Shown here in pieces: positions 17,422 through 25,744 of a DNA stretch of 64,000 bases. The notes beneath the pieces are model-generated. The model searched no databases. It saw only the letters and a program-made list of their open reading frames with translations, and was not told the origin of the DNA. Location of the stretch: the NCBI RefSeq assembly GCF_001544915.2, contig NZ_FCOE02000025.1, positions 54,834-118,833 of the forward strand, written 5' to 3'. The stretch is from Caballeronia pedi (GTDB lineage Bacteria > Pseudomonadota > Gammaproteobacteria > Burkholderiales > Burkholderiaceae). The translations under genes were made by a program, and so were the position numbers. The first letter of the stretch is position 1. Each line of letters starts with the position of its first letter.

Positions 17422-18426
17422 TCAGAAGTTGTATTGCTTGTAGTTCGTCTTGTCGACGTCGACCCAGCCGGTGCCGCGCACGATCACGCCCTTGCCCGGA
17501 CCCTTCGTCACGGTGACCTTGTTGTAGCCCACGATGCCGAGATCCGCGCCGTTCTGCACTTCCTTGCCCTCGACGAGCATCTGCGCGACCTTGTTCATCG
17601 CGAGACCAGCGAGTTTCGGGTCCCAGAAGGCGATGCCATTGACCGCGCCGCTTTCGAGGAACTTGCCCGCTTCCGTCGGCAGACCGGTGCCATACACGCA
17701 GATCTTGCCGACCTTGCCCGCTTCCTCGACCGCGCGGCCGATGCCGATCACATCCAGCGACGACGAACCCTGGAAGCCCGTCAGGTCCGGATGCTTGCGC
17801 AGCACTTCCTTCGCGACTTGATACGCGCGCTCGCCATCGTTATTGGTTTCGAGCTTAGGCTCGACGAGATCCATCTTCGGATACTTGGCCTTCGCGTTGC
17901 CGATGCCGCCATCGGCCCATTGCACCTGCGAGCGCGAGCCGAGCGAGCCGACCAGCACCGCCCATTTGCCCTGTTGGCCCATGCACTTCGAGAGGCGCTC
18001 GTTGAGGCCCGCGCCGTACGCGGTGTTGTCGAAGGCTTCGATGTCGACCATCGTGTTCTTGGCGTTGTCCGCTTCATGCGTGACGACCTTGATGCCGCGA
18101 TCCATTGCTTTCTTGAGCGCGGGTTCGAGCGTCGGCGGATCGTAGGGCACGACGGCGATCGCCGTGACCTTCTTCGCAATCAGATCCTCGATGATCTTCA
18201 GTTGCTGCGCGGCGTCGGCGCGGCCCGGACCCGTCTGATACGCGTTGACGTTCGGGTTCTCCTTGCCGAATTCCTTCACGCCTTCGTCCATGCGATTGAA
18301 CCAGTTGATGCCGGTCACTTTCACGACCGTCACGATGGTTTCGTTGGTCGCGGCCTGCGCGGCTGCGATCGCGCCTGCGGCGAGTGCGATCGCCGTCAGT
18401 GCGGTACCGAGTTTGCTGAGCTTCAT
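17422..18426 (-). CDS. ABC sugar-binding periplasmic protein (LsrB/RbsB family)
   Basis: 334-residue periplasmic binding protein with a Sec signal peptide (MKLSKLGTALTAIALAAGAIAAAQA) and type I binding-protein folds. KVTGINWFNRMDEGVKEFG opens the first lobe; VVPYDPPTLEPALKKAMDRGIKVVTHEAD is the usual hinge-side region. It resembles LsrB/rhamnose-binding proteins more than RbsB. The operon suggests deoxyribose, but autoinducer-2-like furanosyl ligands also bind this subfamily, so the ligand needs measurement. It lies between the two permease genes with short gaps on each side. Confidence 0.82.
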   Translation of the reverse strand: MKLSKLGTALTAIALAAGAIAAAQAATNETIVTVVKVTGINWFNRMDEGVKEFGKENPNVNAYQTGPGRADAAQQLKIIEDLIAKKVTAIAVVPYDPPTLEPALKKAMDRGIKVVTHEADNAKNTMVDIEAFDNTAYGAGLNERLSKCMGQQGKWAVLVGSLGSRSQVQWADGGIGNAKAKYPKMDLVEPKLETNNDGERAYQVAKEVLRKHPDLTGFQGSSSLDVIGIGRAVEEAGKVGKICVYGTGLPTEAGKFLESGAVNGIAFWDPKLAGLAMNKVAQMLVEGKEVQNGADLGIVGYNKVTVTKGPGKGVIVRGTGWVDVDKTNYKQYNF

Positions 18427-18473
18427 TGCGTTGTCTCCTTTTATGGTCCGATTGGTCTCTTTAACGAATCACA

Positions 18474-19517
18474 CTAACGTCCAGTCGATGCGGGCGGCGG
18501 TGGCACGTTGCGTTTGGGCGCGGCTCCACCGATGCCGAATATCGCGCGCACGCGCTCACCGCCCGCGAAGGCGAGCGATGCGAGCAGCAGAAAACCCCAC
18601 GCGCAATCGCCGAAGAACTGCGATACACCGAGCAGATTGAACAGGCTCGACAGGAACTGCAGCACCGTCGCGGCGAGAAACACGCAGACGATGCGCCCAT
18701 ATCCGCCCGCCGGATTCACGCCGCCCATCACCGCGATCAGGATCGCGATCAGCAGATACGAGTTGCCGTAGTCCCACTTCGCGCTCGACGTATGCGTCGC
18801 GCTGATGAGACCCGCGAGCGACGCGAGCACGCCGCACATGCCGTAGGTAAGGATCAGCATGCGCGCGCGCGGAATGCCCGCATAGAACGCGGCTTTCGGG
18901 TTCGTGCCCATCAGATAGAGACGCAGGCCGAACGGCGTGCGCTTCAGCACCCAGCCGAGCAGCAGCACGGCGGCGATGAAGATCCAGAGCGAAATGGGCA
19001 CTTGCAGGAAGGTGCCGTTGCCGATGTTGGAAAGCGGATCGACATATTCCACGCGCACCGATGCGCCGTTGCTCAGCACCACCGCGATGCCCGTGAAGAG
19101 CAGTTGCGTGCCGAGCGTGCAGAGAATCGGCGTGAGCCTGAGCTTCGCGATCACGACGCCGTTCAGCAAGCCGCCGATCGCGCCCACCAATACGACGAAG
19201 CATACGAACACCGCCGTATAGAGCGCGGGCGAATCGTCGGCGGAGACCATGTGCGGCAGCAGCATCGCCGCGACCATGCCGGAGAGATTCGCCAGTCCGA
19301 CGCCCGACAGATCGATGCCGCCATTGCCCGACACCATCGACAGCATGATGCCGAGCGCGAGCAGGCCGAGCTCGGGCAACTGGCCGCCCATCGACTGGAG
19401 GTTGTCGATATCGAGGAACTGGCCGTGCGACAGCCACGTCGCGACGATCACGACGAGCACGTTCACGCCGATCAGGAAATTGAACTGGCGATCAGCAAGC
19501 CACTTCGATCCTTTCAT
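18474..19517 (-). CDS. ABC sugar transporter permease (first permease)
   Basis: 347-residue RbsC-family permease. It starts MKGSKWLADRQFNFLIGVNV, with SGNGGIDLSGVGLANLSGM in place of the usual 'SGGIDLS' signature, and ends with a Pro-rich basic tail (KRNVPPPPASTGR). The ATG at 19517 overlaps the kinase stop (ATGA); the longer frame upstream reads into the kinase gene. It pairs with the permease at 14781-15842. Confidence 0.85.
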   Translation of the reverse strand: MKGSKWLADRQFNFLIGVNVLVVIVATWLSHGQFLDIDNLQSMGGQLPELGLLALGIMLSMVSGNGGIDLSGVGLANLSGMVAAMLLPHMVSADDSPALYTAVFVCFVVLVGAIGGLLNGVVIAKLRLTPILCTLGTQLLFTGIAVVLSNGASVRVEYVDPLSNIGNGTFLQVPISLWIFIAAVLLLGWVLKRTPFGLRLYLMGTNPKAAFYAGIPRARMLILTYGMCGVLASLAGLISATHTSSAKWDYGNSYLLIAILIAVMGGVNPAGGYGRIVCVFLAATVLQFLSSLFNLLGVSQFFGDCAWGFLLLASLAFAGGERVRAIFGIGGAAPKRNVPPPPASTGR

Positions 19518-20446
19518 TGCGTGACGCTCCTTTCCGCGAGCACGGCGTTGATTTCGGCGAGACGCGGCATCGACGGCGCGGTGCCCGGGCGCGTCACCGA
19601 AAGGCTCGCGAGCGCGCAACCGAAGCGCACCGCATCGAGCGGGCTTTCGCCGCGTGCGAGCGCGGCTGCGAAGCCGCCCGTGAAGCCATCGCCCGCGCCG
19701 GCGGTCTCGACGACGCGGCCGCAATCGAACGCAGGCACGAGCGTCGATTCATGCGCGTTATGCAGGAGCGCGCCCGCTTCGCCCAACGTGACGATCACGG
19801 CGCGTGCGCCCTTCTTCAGCAGCACGTCGGCGGCGCGGCGCGCATCGTCGATGTTGGCGATCGCCACGCCGGTCAGCGCCGTCGCTTCCGTTTCGTTCGG
19901 CGTGATGTAGTCGCACAGCGGATAGATATCGTCGGTGAGCGGCAGCGCGGGCGCGGGGTTGAAGACGGTCGTCACGCCGTGCTTGCGCGCGAGTTCCAGA
20001 CCGCGACGCGCGGCCGGAATCGGCTGTTCCAGTTGCGTGACGAAGACGCCCGCGCGCGCGATGTCGTGCTCGATCGCATCGACGTCTTCAGGCGCGAGCG
20101 TGCCCGCCGCGCCCGCCGCGACGATGATCGCGTTGCCGCCCGTGTTCTCATCGACGTAGATATGCGCGGCGCCCGTCGCGACATCGTTCATCACGGTCGC
20201 GCGCGAGGTGATGCCTTCGGCGGCCCAGGTCGCCTGCGCGATCTCGCCGAACGCGTCCGCGCCGATGCGCGTGCAGAAGATCACGTCCGCGCCCGCGCGC
20301 GCGGCGGCCACGGCCTGATTCGAGCCCTTGCCGCCCGGTCCCATCTTGAAGGCCGAACCCGCGACCGTTTCGCCAAGCAGCGGCATACGCTGCGCGCGAA
20401 ACGCAAGGTCCGTCACGTAGATGCCGAGAATGACGACGCTCTTCAT
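19514..20446 (-). CDS. Ribokinase-family sugar kinase, probable deoxyribokinase
   Basis: 310-residue PfkB-family kinase. The substrate region GPGGKGSNQAVAAARAGAD sits near residue 36, and the ATP/anion-hole motif ETAGAGDGFTGGFAAAL near 250 carries the catalytic Asp in GAGD. Close to RbsK in length and motif order. Because the operon also has DeoC and is controlled by a DeoR-type site, phosphorylation of 2-deoxyribose at C5 (DeoK activity) is more likely than ribose. The start at 20446 overlaps the mutarotase stop. Confidence 0.85.
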   Translation of the reverse strand: MKSVVILGIYVTDLAFRAQRMPLLGETVAGSAFKMGPGGKGSNQAVAAARAGADVIFCTRIGADAFGEIAQATWAAEGITSRATVMNDVATGAAHIYVDENTGGNAIIVAAGAAGTLAPEDVDAIEHDIARAGVFVTQLEQPIPAARRGLELARKHGVTTVFNPAPALPLTDDIYPLCDYITPNETEATALTGVAIANIDDARRAADVLLKKGARAVIVTLGEAGALLHNAHESTLVPAFDCGRVVETAGAGDGFTGGFAAALARGESPLDAVRFGCALASLSVTRPGTAPSMPRLAEINAVLAERSVTQ

Positions 20447-20925
20447 CGCGTGCCTCCGTGTGCAATCTCGGGAGCGTCCGGTGCGAGCATCACGCCCTTC
20501 TTGAAGATGAAGCAGCCGTAACCGCGCGCTTCGCCCGTGGCGATCACGCAATAGGCCTTTTTCGCGCGCTCGTAGAACGCAAAGCGCTCGACCGGCGCAA
20601 ACGGCAGTCCGCGGCCTTCGGCATCGTCCACTTCGCGCTGCGCTTCGCGCTGCACGGCGGGCAAGGCAGTTGCATCGCCAACTATTTCCATGCGGCCCGC
20701 GGGATCGTCGACGAACGTATCGAGCGGCAGCACCGACAGCACCGCGCGCACCGCACGCGGCGCGCTCACGCCGTCGATGCGAAGCACTTTGCCCAGCACC
20801 GTCTGCCGCGCGATGGAATCGGCGGGGAAATGAGCGTCGCAGATCACCACTTCGTCGCCGTGCCCCATCGCGGCTAGCGCGTACAGGATATCGGCGTTCA
20901 AGAGCGGATCGATGTTCTTCAGCAC
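20443..20925 (-). CDS. FucU/RbsD family sugar mutarotase
   Basis: 160-residue protein of the RbsD/FucU family, which interconverts sugar anomers or pyranose-furanose forms before phosphorylation. LKNIDPLLNADILYALAAMG, the segment GHGDEVVICDAHFP with catalytic His/Asp, and a C-terminal YGCFIFKKGV match FucU closely. It uses a GTG start at 20925 behind a strong GGAGGAG. Coupled to the kinase gene downstream. Confidence 0.82.
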   Translation of the reverse strand: MLKNIDPLLNADILYALAAMGHGDEVVICDAHFPADSIARQTVLGKVLRIDGVSAPRAVRAVLSVLPLDTFVDDPAGRMEIVGDATALPAVQREAQREVDDAEGRGLPFAPVERFAFYERAKKAYCVIATGEARGYGCFIFKKGVMLAPDAPEIAHGGTR

Positions 20926-20986
20926 AGCGTCTCCTCCATGCGTGAGCGTGTCCCGTTTCGGAATCTACGCTCGATCAAATCGGTCA

Positions 20987-23377
20987 TCAGTCGCCGTACG
21001 GCACCCAGATGTTCTTCACCTGCACCGCCTGGCGAAGGAACGGCAGCCCTTCGCTCGCGGCATCGTGCCAGTCGAACACGCGGCCTTGATCGACGAACGT
21101 GCGCTTCAGGTTGCCGACCGACTCACGCTCCGTCATCGCCGATAGCGACGCGCCGTGGAAGCACCAGAGCGCATCGACGTCGTCGTGTTGCGCGAGCGTC
21201 TGAGCCAGCGCTCGCGCATCGCCGGTGACGATGTTCAGCGCGCCACCCGGCACGTCCGATGTCTCGACAACCTGATAGAAGTCCGTCGCCATCAGCGGAC
21301 ATGTCTCGCTCGGCACCGCGACCACGCGATTGCCCAGCGCGAGCGCGGGCGCAACCAGCGACACGAAGCCGAGCAGCGGCGCTTCGTCCGGACACACGAT
21401 GCCGATCACGCCGAGCGGCTCGTGCATCGCCAGCGCGACGCCATGCAGCGGCGGCGCATGCACGGCGCCGTCGTACTTGTCGGCCCATGCGGCATACGTG
21501 AAGAAACGCGCGATCGATGCATCGACTTCACGCTTCGCATCGCGTTCGCTCGAACCGGCGCGCGTGACGAGTTGCCTGGCGAATTCATCGGCGCGCGCGC
21601 TCAGGTTTTCCGCGAGGTAGTACAGCACTTGCGCGCGGTTATGCGCGCTCGCCGACGACCACTTCGTCATGCCGCGCGCGGCGGCCACCGCGTTGCGAAT
21701 GTCCTTGCGATTGCCCTCGCCCACTTCACCGACGATCTCGCCCGCGGGCGAATGGACGAGCCGCGAATAACCGCTGTCGGGCCGCGCCTGCTTGCCGCCG
21801 ATGTAGAGCTTCGCCGTGCGATCGAGCGCGCTGACCTTGCCCGCATCGACGAGCGAATCGGGTTGCGCCTGCAACGGCTTCGTTTCGCCGCGAACCGGGA
21901 GCTTGGCCCATGCGCGCGGCTTCAGATATTCGTAGATGCCCTCGCGTCCGCCTTCGCGACCGAAGCCCGACTCGCGATAGCCGCCGAAGCCGACGGCCGC
22001 ATCGAAGAGATTGGTCGCGTTGATCCATACGACGCCGCATTGCAGACGCGGCGCGACATCGAGCGCGCGGCTGATGTTCTCGCTCCACACGCTCGCGGCG
22101 AGCCCGTAGCGCGTGTTGTTCGCTAACGCGACGGCTTCTTCCGGCGTGCGGAAGCTCATCGTCACGAGCACTGGCCCGAAGATTTCCTCTTGCGCGAGCG
22201 TCGATGCGGGCGCAACGTTGGTGACGAGCGTCGGCGGGAAGAACGCGCCGCCTTCGGGCAACGCGGCGCGCGGCGACTGATAGATTTCACAGCCTTCGCT
22301 TTCGCCCCGCTCGACGAGCGCGCGAATGCGTTCGAGCTGCACTTCATCGACGACCGCGCTCATGTCGATGCCTTTATCGAGCGAGGTCCCGACGCGCAAC
22401 GTGTCCATGCGGCGCTTCAGCTTCTCGACGAAGCGCGCTTCGATACCTTCCTGCACCAAGAGACGCGAACCCGCGCAGCACACTTGTCCCTGATTGAACC
22501 AGATCGCATCGACGACGCCTTCCACGGCGCTGTCGAGATCGGCATCGTCGAACACGATGAACGGCGACTTGCCGCCGAGTTCGAGCGTGAGCGACTTGCC
22601 CGAGCCTGCCGTGCTTGCGCGAATCTGGCGGCCCACTTCGGTCGATCCGGTGAACGCGATTTTTGCGACGCGCTTGTGCTCGACGAGCGCCGCGCCCGTG
22701 CTGCCATCGCCGGTGACGACATTGAGCACGCCCTTGGGCAGGCCCGCGCGATGCGCCAGTTCCGCGAACAGCAGCGCGGTCAGCGGCGTGAACTCGGCGG
22801 GCTTCAACACGACTGTATTGCCGAGCGCGAGCGCCGGCGCGATCTTCCAGGCGAGCATCAGCAGCGGAAAATTCCACGGCACGATCTGGCCGATCACGCC
22901 GAGCGGCGCCCAGTCGGCAAACTCCTTGTCCTGCAATTGCGCCCAGCCCGCATGATGCAGAAAGTGCCTTGCCACAAGGGGTATATCGATATCGCGCGAC
23001 TCGCGAATCGGCTTGCCGTTGTCGAGCGATTCGAGCACGGCGAACAGACGGCCATGCCGTTGAACCATGCGCGAGAGGGCGTACAGATGCCGTGCGCGCC
23101 CCGCACCGCCGATGGCTTGCCAGCTTTCGAGCGCATCGTGCGCGGCTTGCACGGCGGCGTCGACATCGGCTTGAGTGCCTTGCGCAATCGACGCCAGCAC
23201 GCGGCCCGTGGCGGGTTCGCGCGAATCGAATCGGGCGGCGTCGTCGCTGTCGCGCCATGCGCCGTTGATGAAGTGACCGAAGCGCCCGTCATGCTGATCG
23301 AGCCATGCGCGCGCGGCGCGATCGTCTTCCGGTGCGGGTCCGTATTCCATCGAGGAGAAGTATTCGGCAACGCTCAT
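20987..23377 (-). CDS. Two-domain aldehyde dehydrogenase (ALDH16-like)
   Basis: 796-residue protein. Residues 1-490 form a complete NAD-dependent aldehyde dehydrogenase: VPWNFPLLMLAWK, E266 in LELGGK and the catalytic Cys C300 in NQGQVCCAGSR. Residues 505-796 form a second, shortened aldehyde-dehydrogenase domain (KLYIGGKQARPDSGYSRLVH; PLGVIGIVCPDEAPLLGFVS; GALNIVTGD) that keeps the NAD-binding half but lacks the catalytic Cys/Glu. This arrangement is the hallmark of ALDH16. In the operon its natural job is oxidising acetaldehyde released by DeoC to acetate. The frame is continuous, so the second domain is not an assembly artefact. Confidence 0.87.
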   Translation of the reverse strand: MSVAEYFSSMEYGPAPEDDRAARAWLDQHDGRFGHFINGAWRDSDDAARFDSREPATGRVLASIAQGTQADVDAAVQAAHDALESWQAIGGAGRARHLYALSRMVQRHGRLFAVLESLDNGKPIRESRDIDIPLVARHFLHHAGWAQLQDKEFADWAPLGVIGQIVPWNFPLLMLAWKIAPALALGNTVVLKPAEFTPLTALLFAELAHRAGLPKGVLNVVTGDGSTGAALVEHKRVAKIAFTGSTEVGRQIRASTAGSGKSLTLELGGKSPFIVFDDADLDSAVEGVVDAIWFNQGQVCCAGSRLLVQEGIEARFVEKLKRRMDTLRVGTSLDKGIDMSAVVDEVQLERIRALVERGESEGCEIYQSPRAALPEGGAFFPPTLVTNVAPASTLAQEEIFGPVLVTMSFRTPEEAVALANNTRYGLAASVWSENISRALDVAPRLQCGVVWINATNLFDAAVGFGGYRESGFGREGGREGIYEYLKPRAWAKLPVRGETKPLQAQPDSLVDAGKVSALDRTAKLYIGGKQARPDSGYSRLVHSPAGEIVGEVGEGNRKDIRNAVAAARGMTKWSSASAHNRAQVLYYLAENLSARADEFARQLVTRAGSSERDAKREVDASIARFFTYAAWADKYDGAVHAPPLHGVALAMHEPLGVIGIVCPDEAPLLGFVSLVAPALALGNRVVAVPSETCPLMATDFYQVVETSDVPGGALNIVTGDARALAQTLAQHDDVDALWCFHGASLSAMTERESVGNLKRTFVDQGRVFDWHDAASEGLPFLRQAVQVKNIWVPYGD

Positions 23378-23403
23378 GAGGCTATCTATTGAGGTCTGGT
23401 GAG

Positions 23404-24408
23404 TCAGGCGACGGGATGGCGATTGAACGACGAATAGCGTCCGCTCACATGATGTTCGAGCTGGCGTTCGATATCCGCGAGGAGGCTCGATGCGCCGATG
23501 CGCAACAGATCCGGTTCGAGCCATTCGCGCCCGAGTTCTTCCTTCATGAGGATCTGATATTCGAGCACCGACTTCGCGGTGGACACGCCGCCCGCGGGCT
23601 TGAAACCGATCGCGACACCGGTGCGCGCGAGATACTCGCGGATCATGCGCACCATCACGAGCGACACGTCGAGTGTGGCGTTGACGCCTTCCTTGCCTGT
23701 CGATGTCTTGATGAAATCGGCGCCGGCCATCATGCAGATCATCGACGCCTTCGCGACGTTCGACAGCGTGCGGATGTCGCCGGTGGCGAGAATCGCCTTC
23801 ACATGTGCGTCGCCGCAAGCCGCGCGGAAATCGCGCATCTCGTCGTATAGCGCCTGCCAGTTACCCGTCAGCACATGCTCGCGCGTGACGACGATATCGA
23901 TCTCGGACGCGCCATCTTTCACCGACGCCTCGATCTCGCGCAGCTTCAGGTCATGCGGAATGAGCCCGGCGGGAAAGCCCGTCGATACAGCCGCGACCGG
24001 AATGCCGCTGCCTTCGAGCGCGTTCACCGCCGTTTTCACGTAGCGGTGGTAGACGCACACCGCGCCCGTCGTGATCGATGCGGGCGCCATGCCGAGCGCG
24101 TCGAGCAGATCGTCGCGCAATGGACGGCGCGCCTTCGCGCACAGGCGTTCGACACGACCGTGAGTATCGTCGCCGCTCAGCGTCGTGAGGTCGATGCAGG
24201 TGATGGCCTTCAGCAGCCACGCCGCCTGCGCGTCTTTCTTGACGGCGCGGCGGGTGCCGAGCGTCGATGTGCGGCGCGCGACAGCCGACTGATTCACGCG
24301 CAGCCCGTCGAGCCACGCGAGATCGAACGGCACGCCGGGATTGCGGGCGCTATGAGCCTGGGTCTTGCCAGGCCACGCGACGATGGACTTCGATGCAGTT
24401 TCCAGCAT
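23404..24408 (-). CDS. deoC: Deoxyribose-phosphate aldolase
   Basis: 334-residue class I aldolase splitting 2-deoxyribose-5-phosphate into glyceraldehyde-3-phosphate and acetaldehyde. The Schiff-base lysine is K234 in FIKTSTGKEG, the proton-relay lysine K270 in FKPAGGVST, with D171 in the EIDIVV strand. It belongs to the long DeoC class, with about 60 extra N-terminal residues compared with E. coli. The ATG at 24408 is preferred over one 12 codons upstream because it lies further from the operator. First gene of the operon. Confidence 0.93.
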   Translation of the reverse strand: MLETASKSIVAWPGKTQAHSARNPGVPFDLAWLDGLRVNQSAVARRTSTLGTRRAVKKDAQAAWLLKAITCIDLTTLSGDDTHGRVERLCAKARRPLRDDLLDALGMAPASITTGAVCVYHRYVKTAVNALEGSGIPVAAVSTGFPAGLIPHDLKLREIEASVKDGASEIDIVVTREHVLTGNWQALYDEMRDFRAACGDAHVKAILATGDIRTLSNVAKASMICMMAGADFIKTSTGKEGVNATLDVSLVMVRMIREYLARTGVAIGFKPAGGVSTAKSVLEYQILMKEELGREWLEPDLLRIGASSLLADIERQLEHHVSGRYSSFNRHPVA

Positions 24409-24429
24409 GAGATCGGGTATGCCGGCGTC

Positions 24430-24444
24430 TTGTGCGACGCACAA
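24430..24444. promoter_or_regulatory. Perfect 15-bp palindrome in the deoC leader
   Basis: TTGTGCG-A-CGCACAA is a perfect 7-1-7 inverted repeat 22 bp upstream of the deoC start and 37 bp downstream of the DeoR operator. It could be a second operator or an RNA hairpin near the ribosome-binding site. No other copy was noticed in the window. Confidence 0.45.
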
Positions 24445-24481
24445 CAGTTTTTGATAGATTGATCTCAGTTTATAACAGTCT

Positions 24482-24497
24482 TGTTAGGATCGTAACA
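24482..24497. promoter_or_regulatory. DeoR operator
   Basis: TGTTAGGATCGTAACA is an inverted repeat with the half-sites TGTTA/TAACA and 16-bp length of the E. coli DeoR operator TGTTAGAATTCTAACA; only a few central bases differ. A further divergent half-site (TAACA at 24473-24477) lies 4 bp before it, overlapping the TATAA stretch of the likely promoter. It sits 74-89 bp upstream of deoC, placed to repress the whole eight-gene operon. Confidence 0.8.
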
Positions 24498-24628
24498 TAG
24501 GGAAAGTTCGGAGTTGCAGCGGCCCGTTTCGTAAATAAGCGGAACGAAGCTTGCTCGCTTCACCCTGCGGCAGGCTTGTCGTAAGCCTGACGCAACAGGA
24601 CCGCAAGCGTCTCAGCGAGGAGCGCGCC

Positions 24629-25744
24629 ATGAACGCATCGTCCGCAGACCACGATCTCGTCGTGCTCGTCCATAGCGGTGGCCAGAAAGCCGCGCGCGGG
24701 CAACACGAAATCGAAACGCAACGCGCGCTCGCCGGACAACTCGCAGCGCTCATCGGTGTGCCGTTCGGCGGTGACATCGACGAGGCGCGCCGCCATGCGC
24801 ATCGCTATCTCATCCCCGACGACACGCTTTTGCTCGACGACGCGCGACGCATGGGCGTGACGCGTGAAGACGATCTGTTCGGCGGCGTCGTGCCTTATCC
24901 GTTCGTCGCGACGAAAGTCGTCGCGCATGGTTTGCCGCCCGGCGCGCGTGCAAAGCCTGCCGGATGGCCGGACGAACTCGGCGATCGCATCGGGCATCTG
25001 GTGCTGCCGGGATATTCGGTGTTTGCGCGCGACGATGCGCACGCCGCCGCCGCGCTGCTGTGGAGAGACGGCGCGGTGCGGCTCAAGCGTCCATCGGGCA
25101 TCGGCGGAAGCGGACAGGCGGTGATCGCCGATGCAAACCAACTGGACGCGCAACTCGACGACATCGGCGACGATGCGCTTCGGACGGAAGGCATCGTGCT
25201 GGAGCGAGACTTGCGCGATATCGCGACGTACAGCGTGGGATGGCTGTGCATCCGCGCGCACGAGGCGAGCTACTACGGCGTGCAACACCTGACGCGCAAC
25301 AATCACGGACACGACGTCTACGGCGGTTCCGATCTCGTCGTCGTGCGCGGCGGATTCGATGCGCTGGAGCGCCTCGAAATGCCAGACGACGCACGCATGT
25401 CGATCCGGCTGGCACGCACGTTCGATGCCGCCATCCGCGACACGTTTCCCGATTTCTTCGCGTCGCGCCGCAATTACGACGTCGCCTGCGGCACGGACGA
25501 TCAGGGCGATCACGTTTGCGGCGTGCTGGAGCAATCGTGGCGGCTCGGCGGCGCGAGCGGCGCGGAACTCGGCGCATTGCAGGCGTTCGCGGACGATCCG
25601 GCGCTTGCGGTCGTGCGCGCATCGACCGTCGAAATCTATGGCGACGATGCGGACGTTCCCGCCGATGCGTGCATCTCGTATCGCGGTGTCGATCCGCACA
25701 GTGGGCCCATCACGAAGTTCTATACGGTCGAAAGGAGCGATTGA
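24629..25744 (+). CDS. DUF3182 family protein
   Basis: 371-residue cytosolic protein that I place in DUF3182. Features seen: a start VVLVHSGGQKAARGQHEIETQ, a central VRLKRPSGIGGSGQAVI suggestive of an ATP-grasp nucleotide loop, and EGIVLERDLRDIATYSVGW, also ATP-grasp-like. A ligase-type activity is therefore conceivable but unproven. The ATG at 24629 is preceded by GAGGAG. It is directly coupled to the alpha/beta hydrolase that follows (TGAATG junction), so the two likely act together. No signal peptide. Confidence 0.7.
   Translation: MNASSADHDLVVLVHSGGQKAARGQHEIETQRALAGQLAALIGVPFGGDIDEARRHAHRYLIPDDTLLLDDARRMGVTREDDLFGGVVPYPFVATKVVAHGLPPGARAKPAGWPDELGDRIGHLVLPGYSVFARDDAHAAAALLWRDGAVRLKRPSGIGGSGQAVIADANQLDAQLDDIGDDALRTEGIVLERDLRDIATYSVGWLCIRAHEASYYGVQHLTRNNHGHDVYGGSDLVVVRGGFDALERLEMPDDARMSIRLARTFDAAIRDTFPDFFASRRNYDVACGTDDQGDHVCGVLEQSWRLGGASGAELGALQAFADDPALAVVRASTVEIYGDDADVPADACISYRGVDPHSGPITKFYTVERSD

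Noticed and set aside
21155..22126. Long plus-strand frame opposite the two-domain aldehyde dehydrogenase
   Set aside because: Composition is that of a shadow frame (Arg, Ala, His and Asp runs); the aldehyde dehydrogenase on the other strand is full-length with catalytic residues.
20987..23377. Two aldehyde-dehydrogenase domains as two genes fused by a sequencing error
   Set aside because: The frame is continuous, the linker is ordinary, and a degenerate second domain is the known ALDH16 layout.
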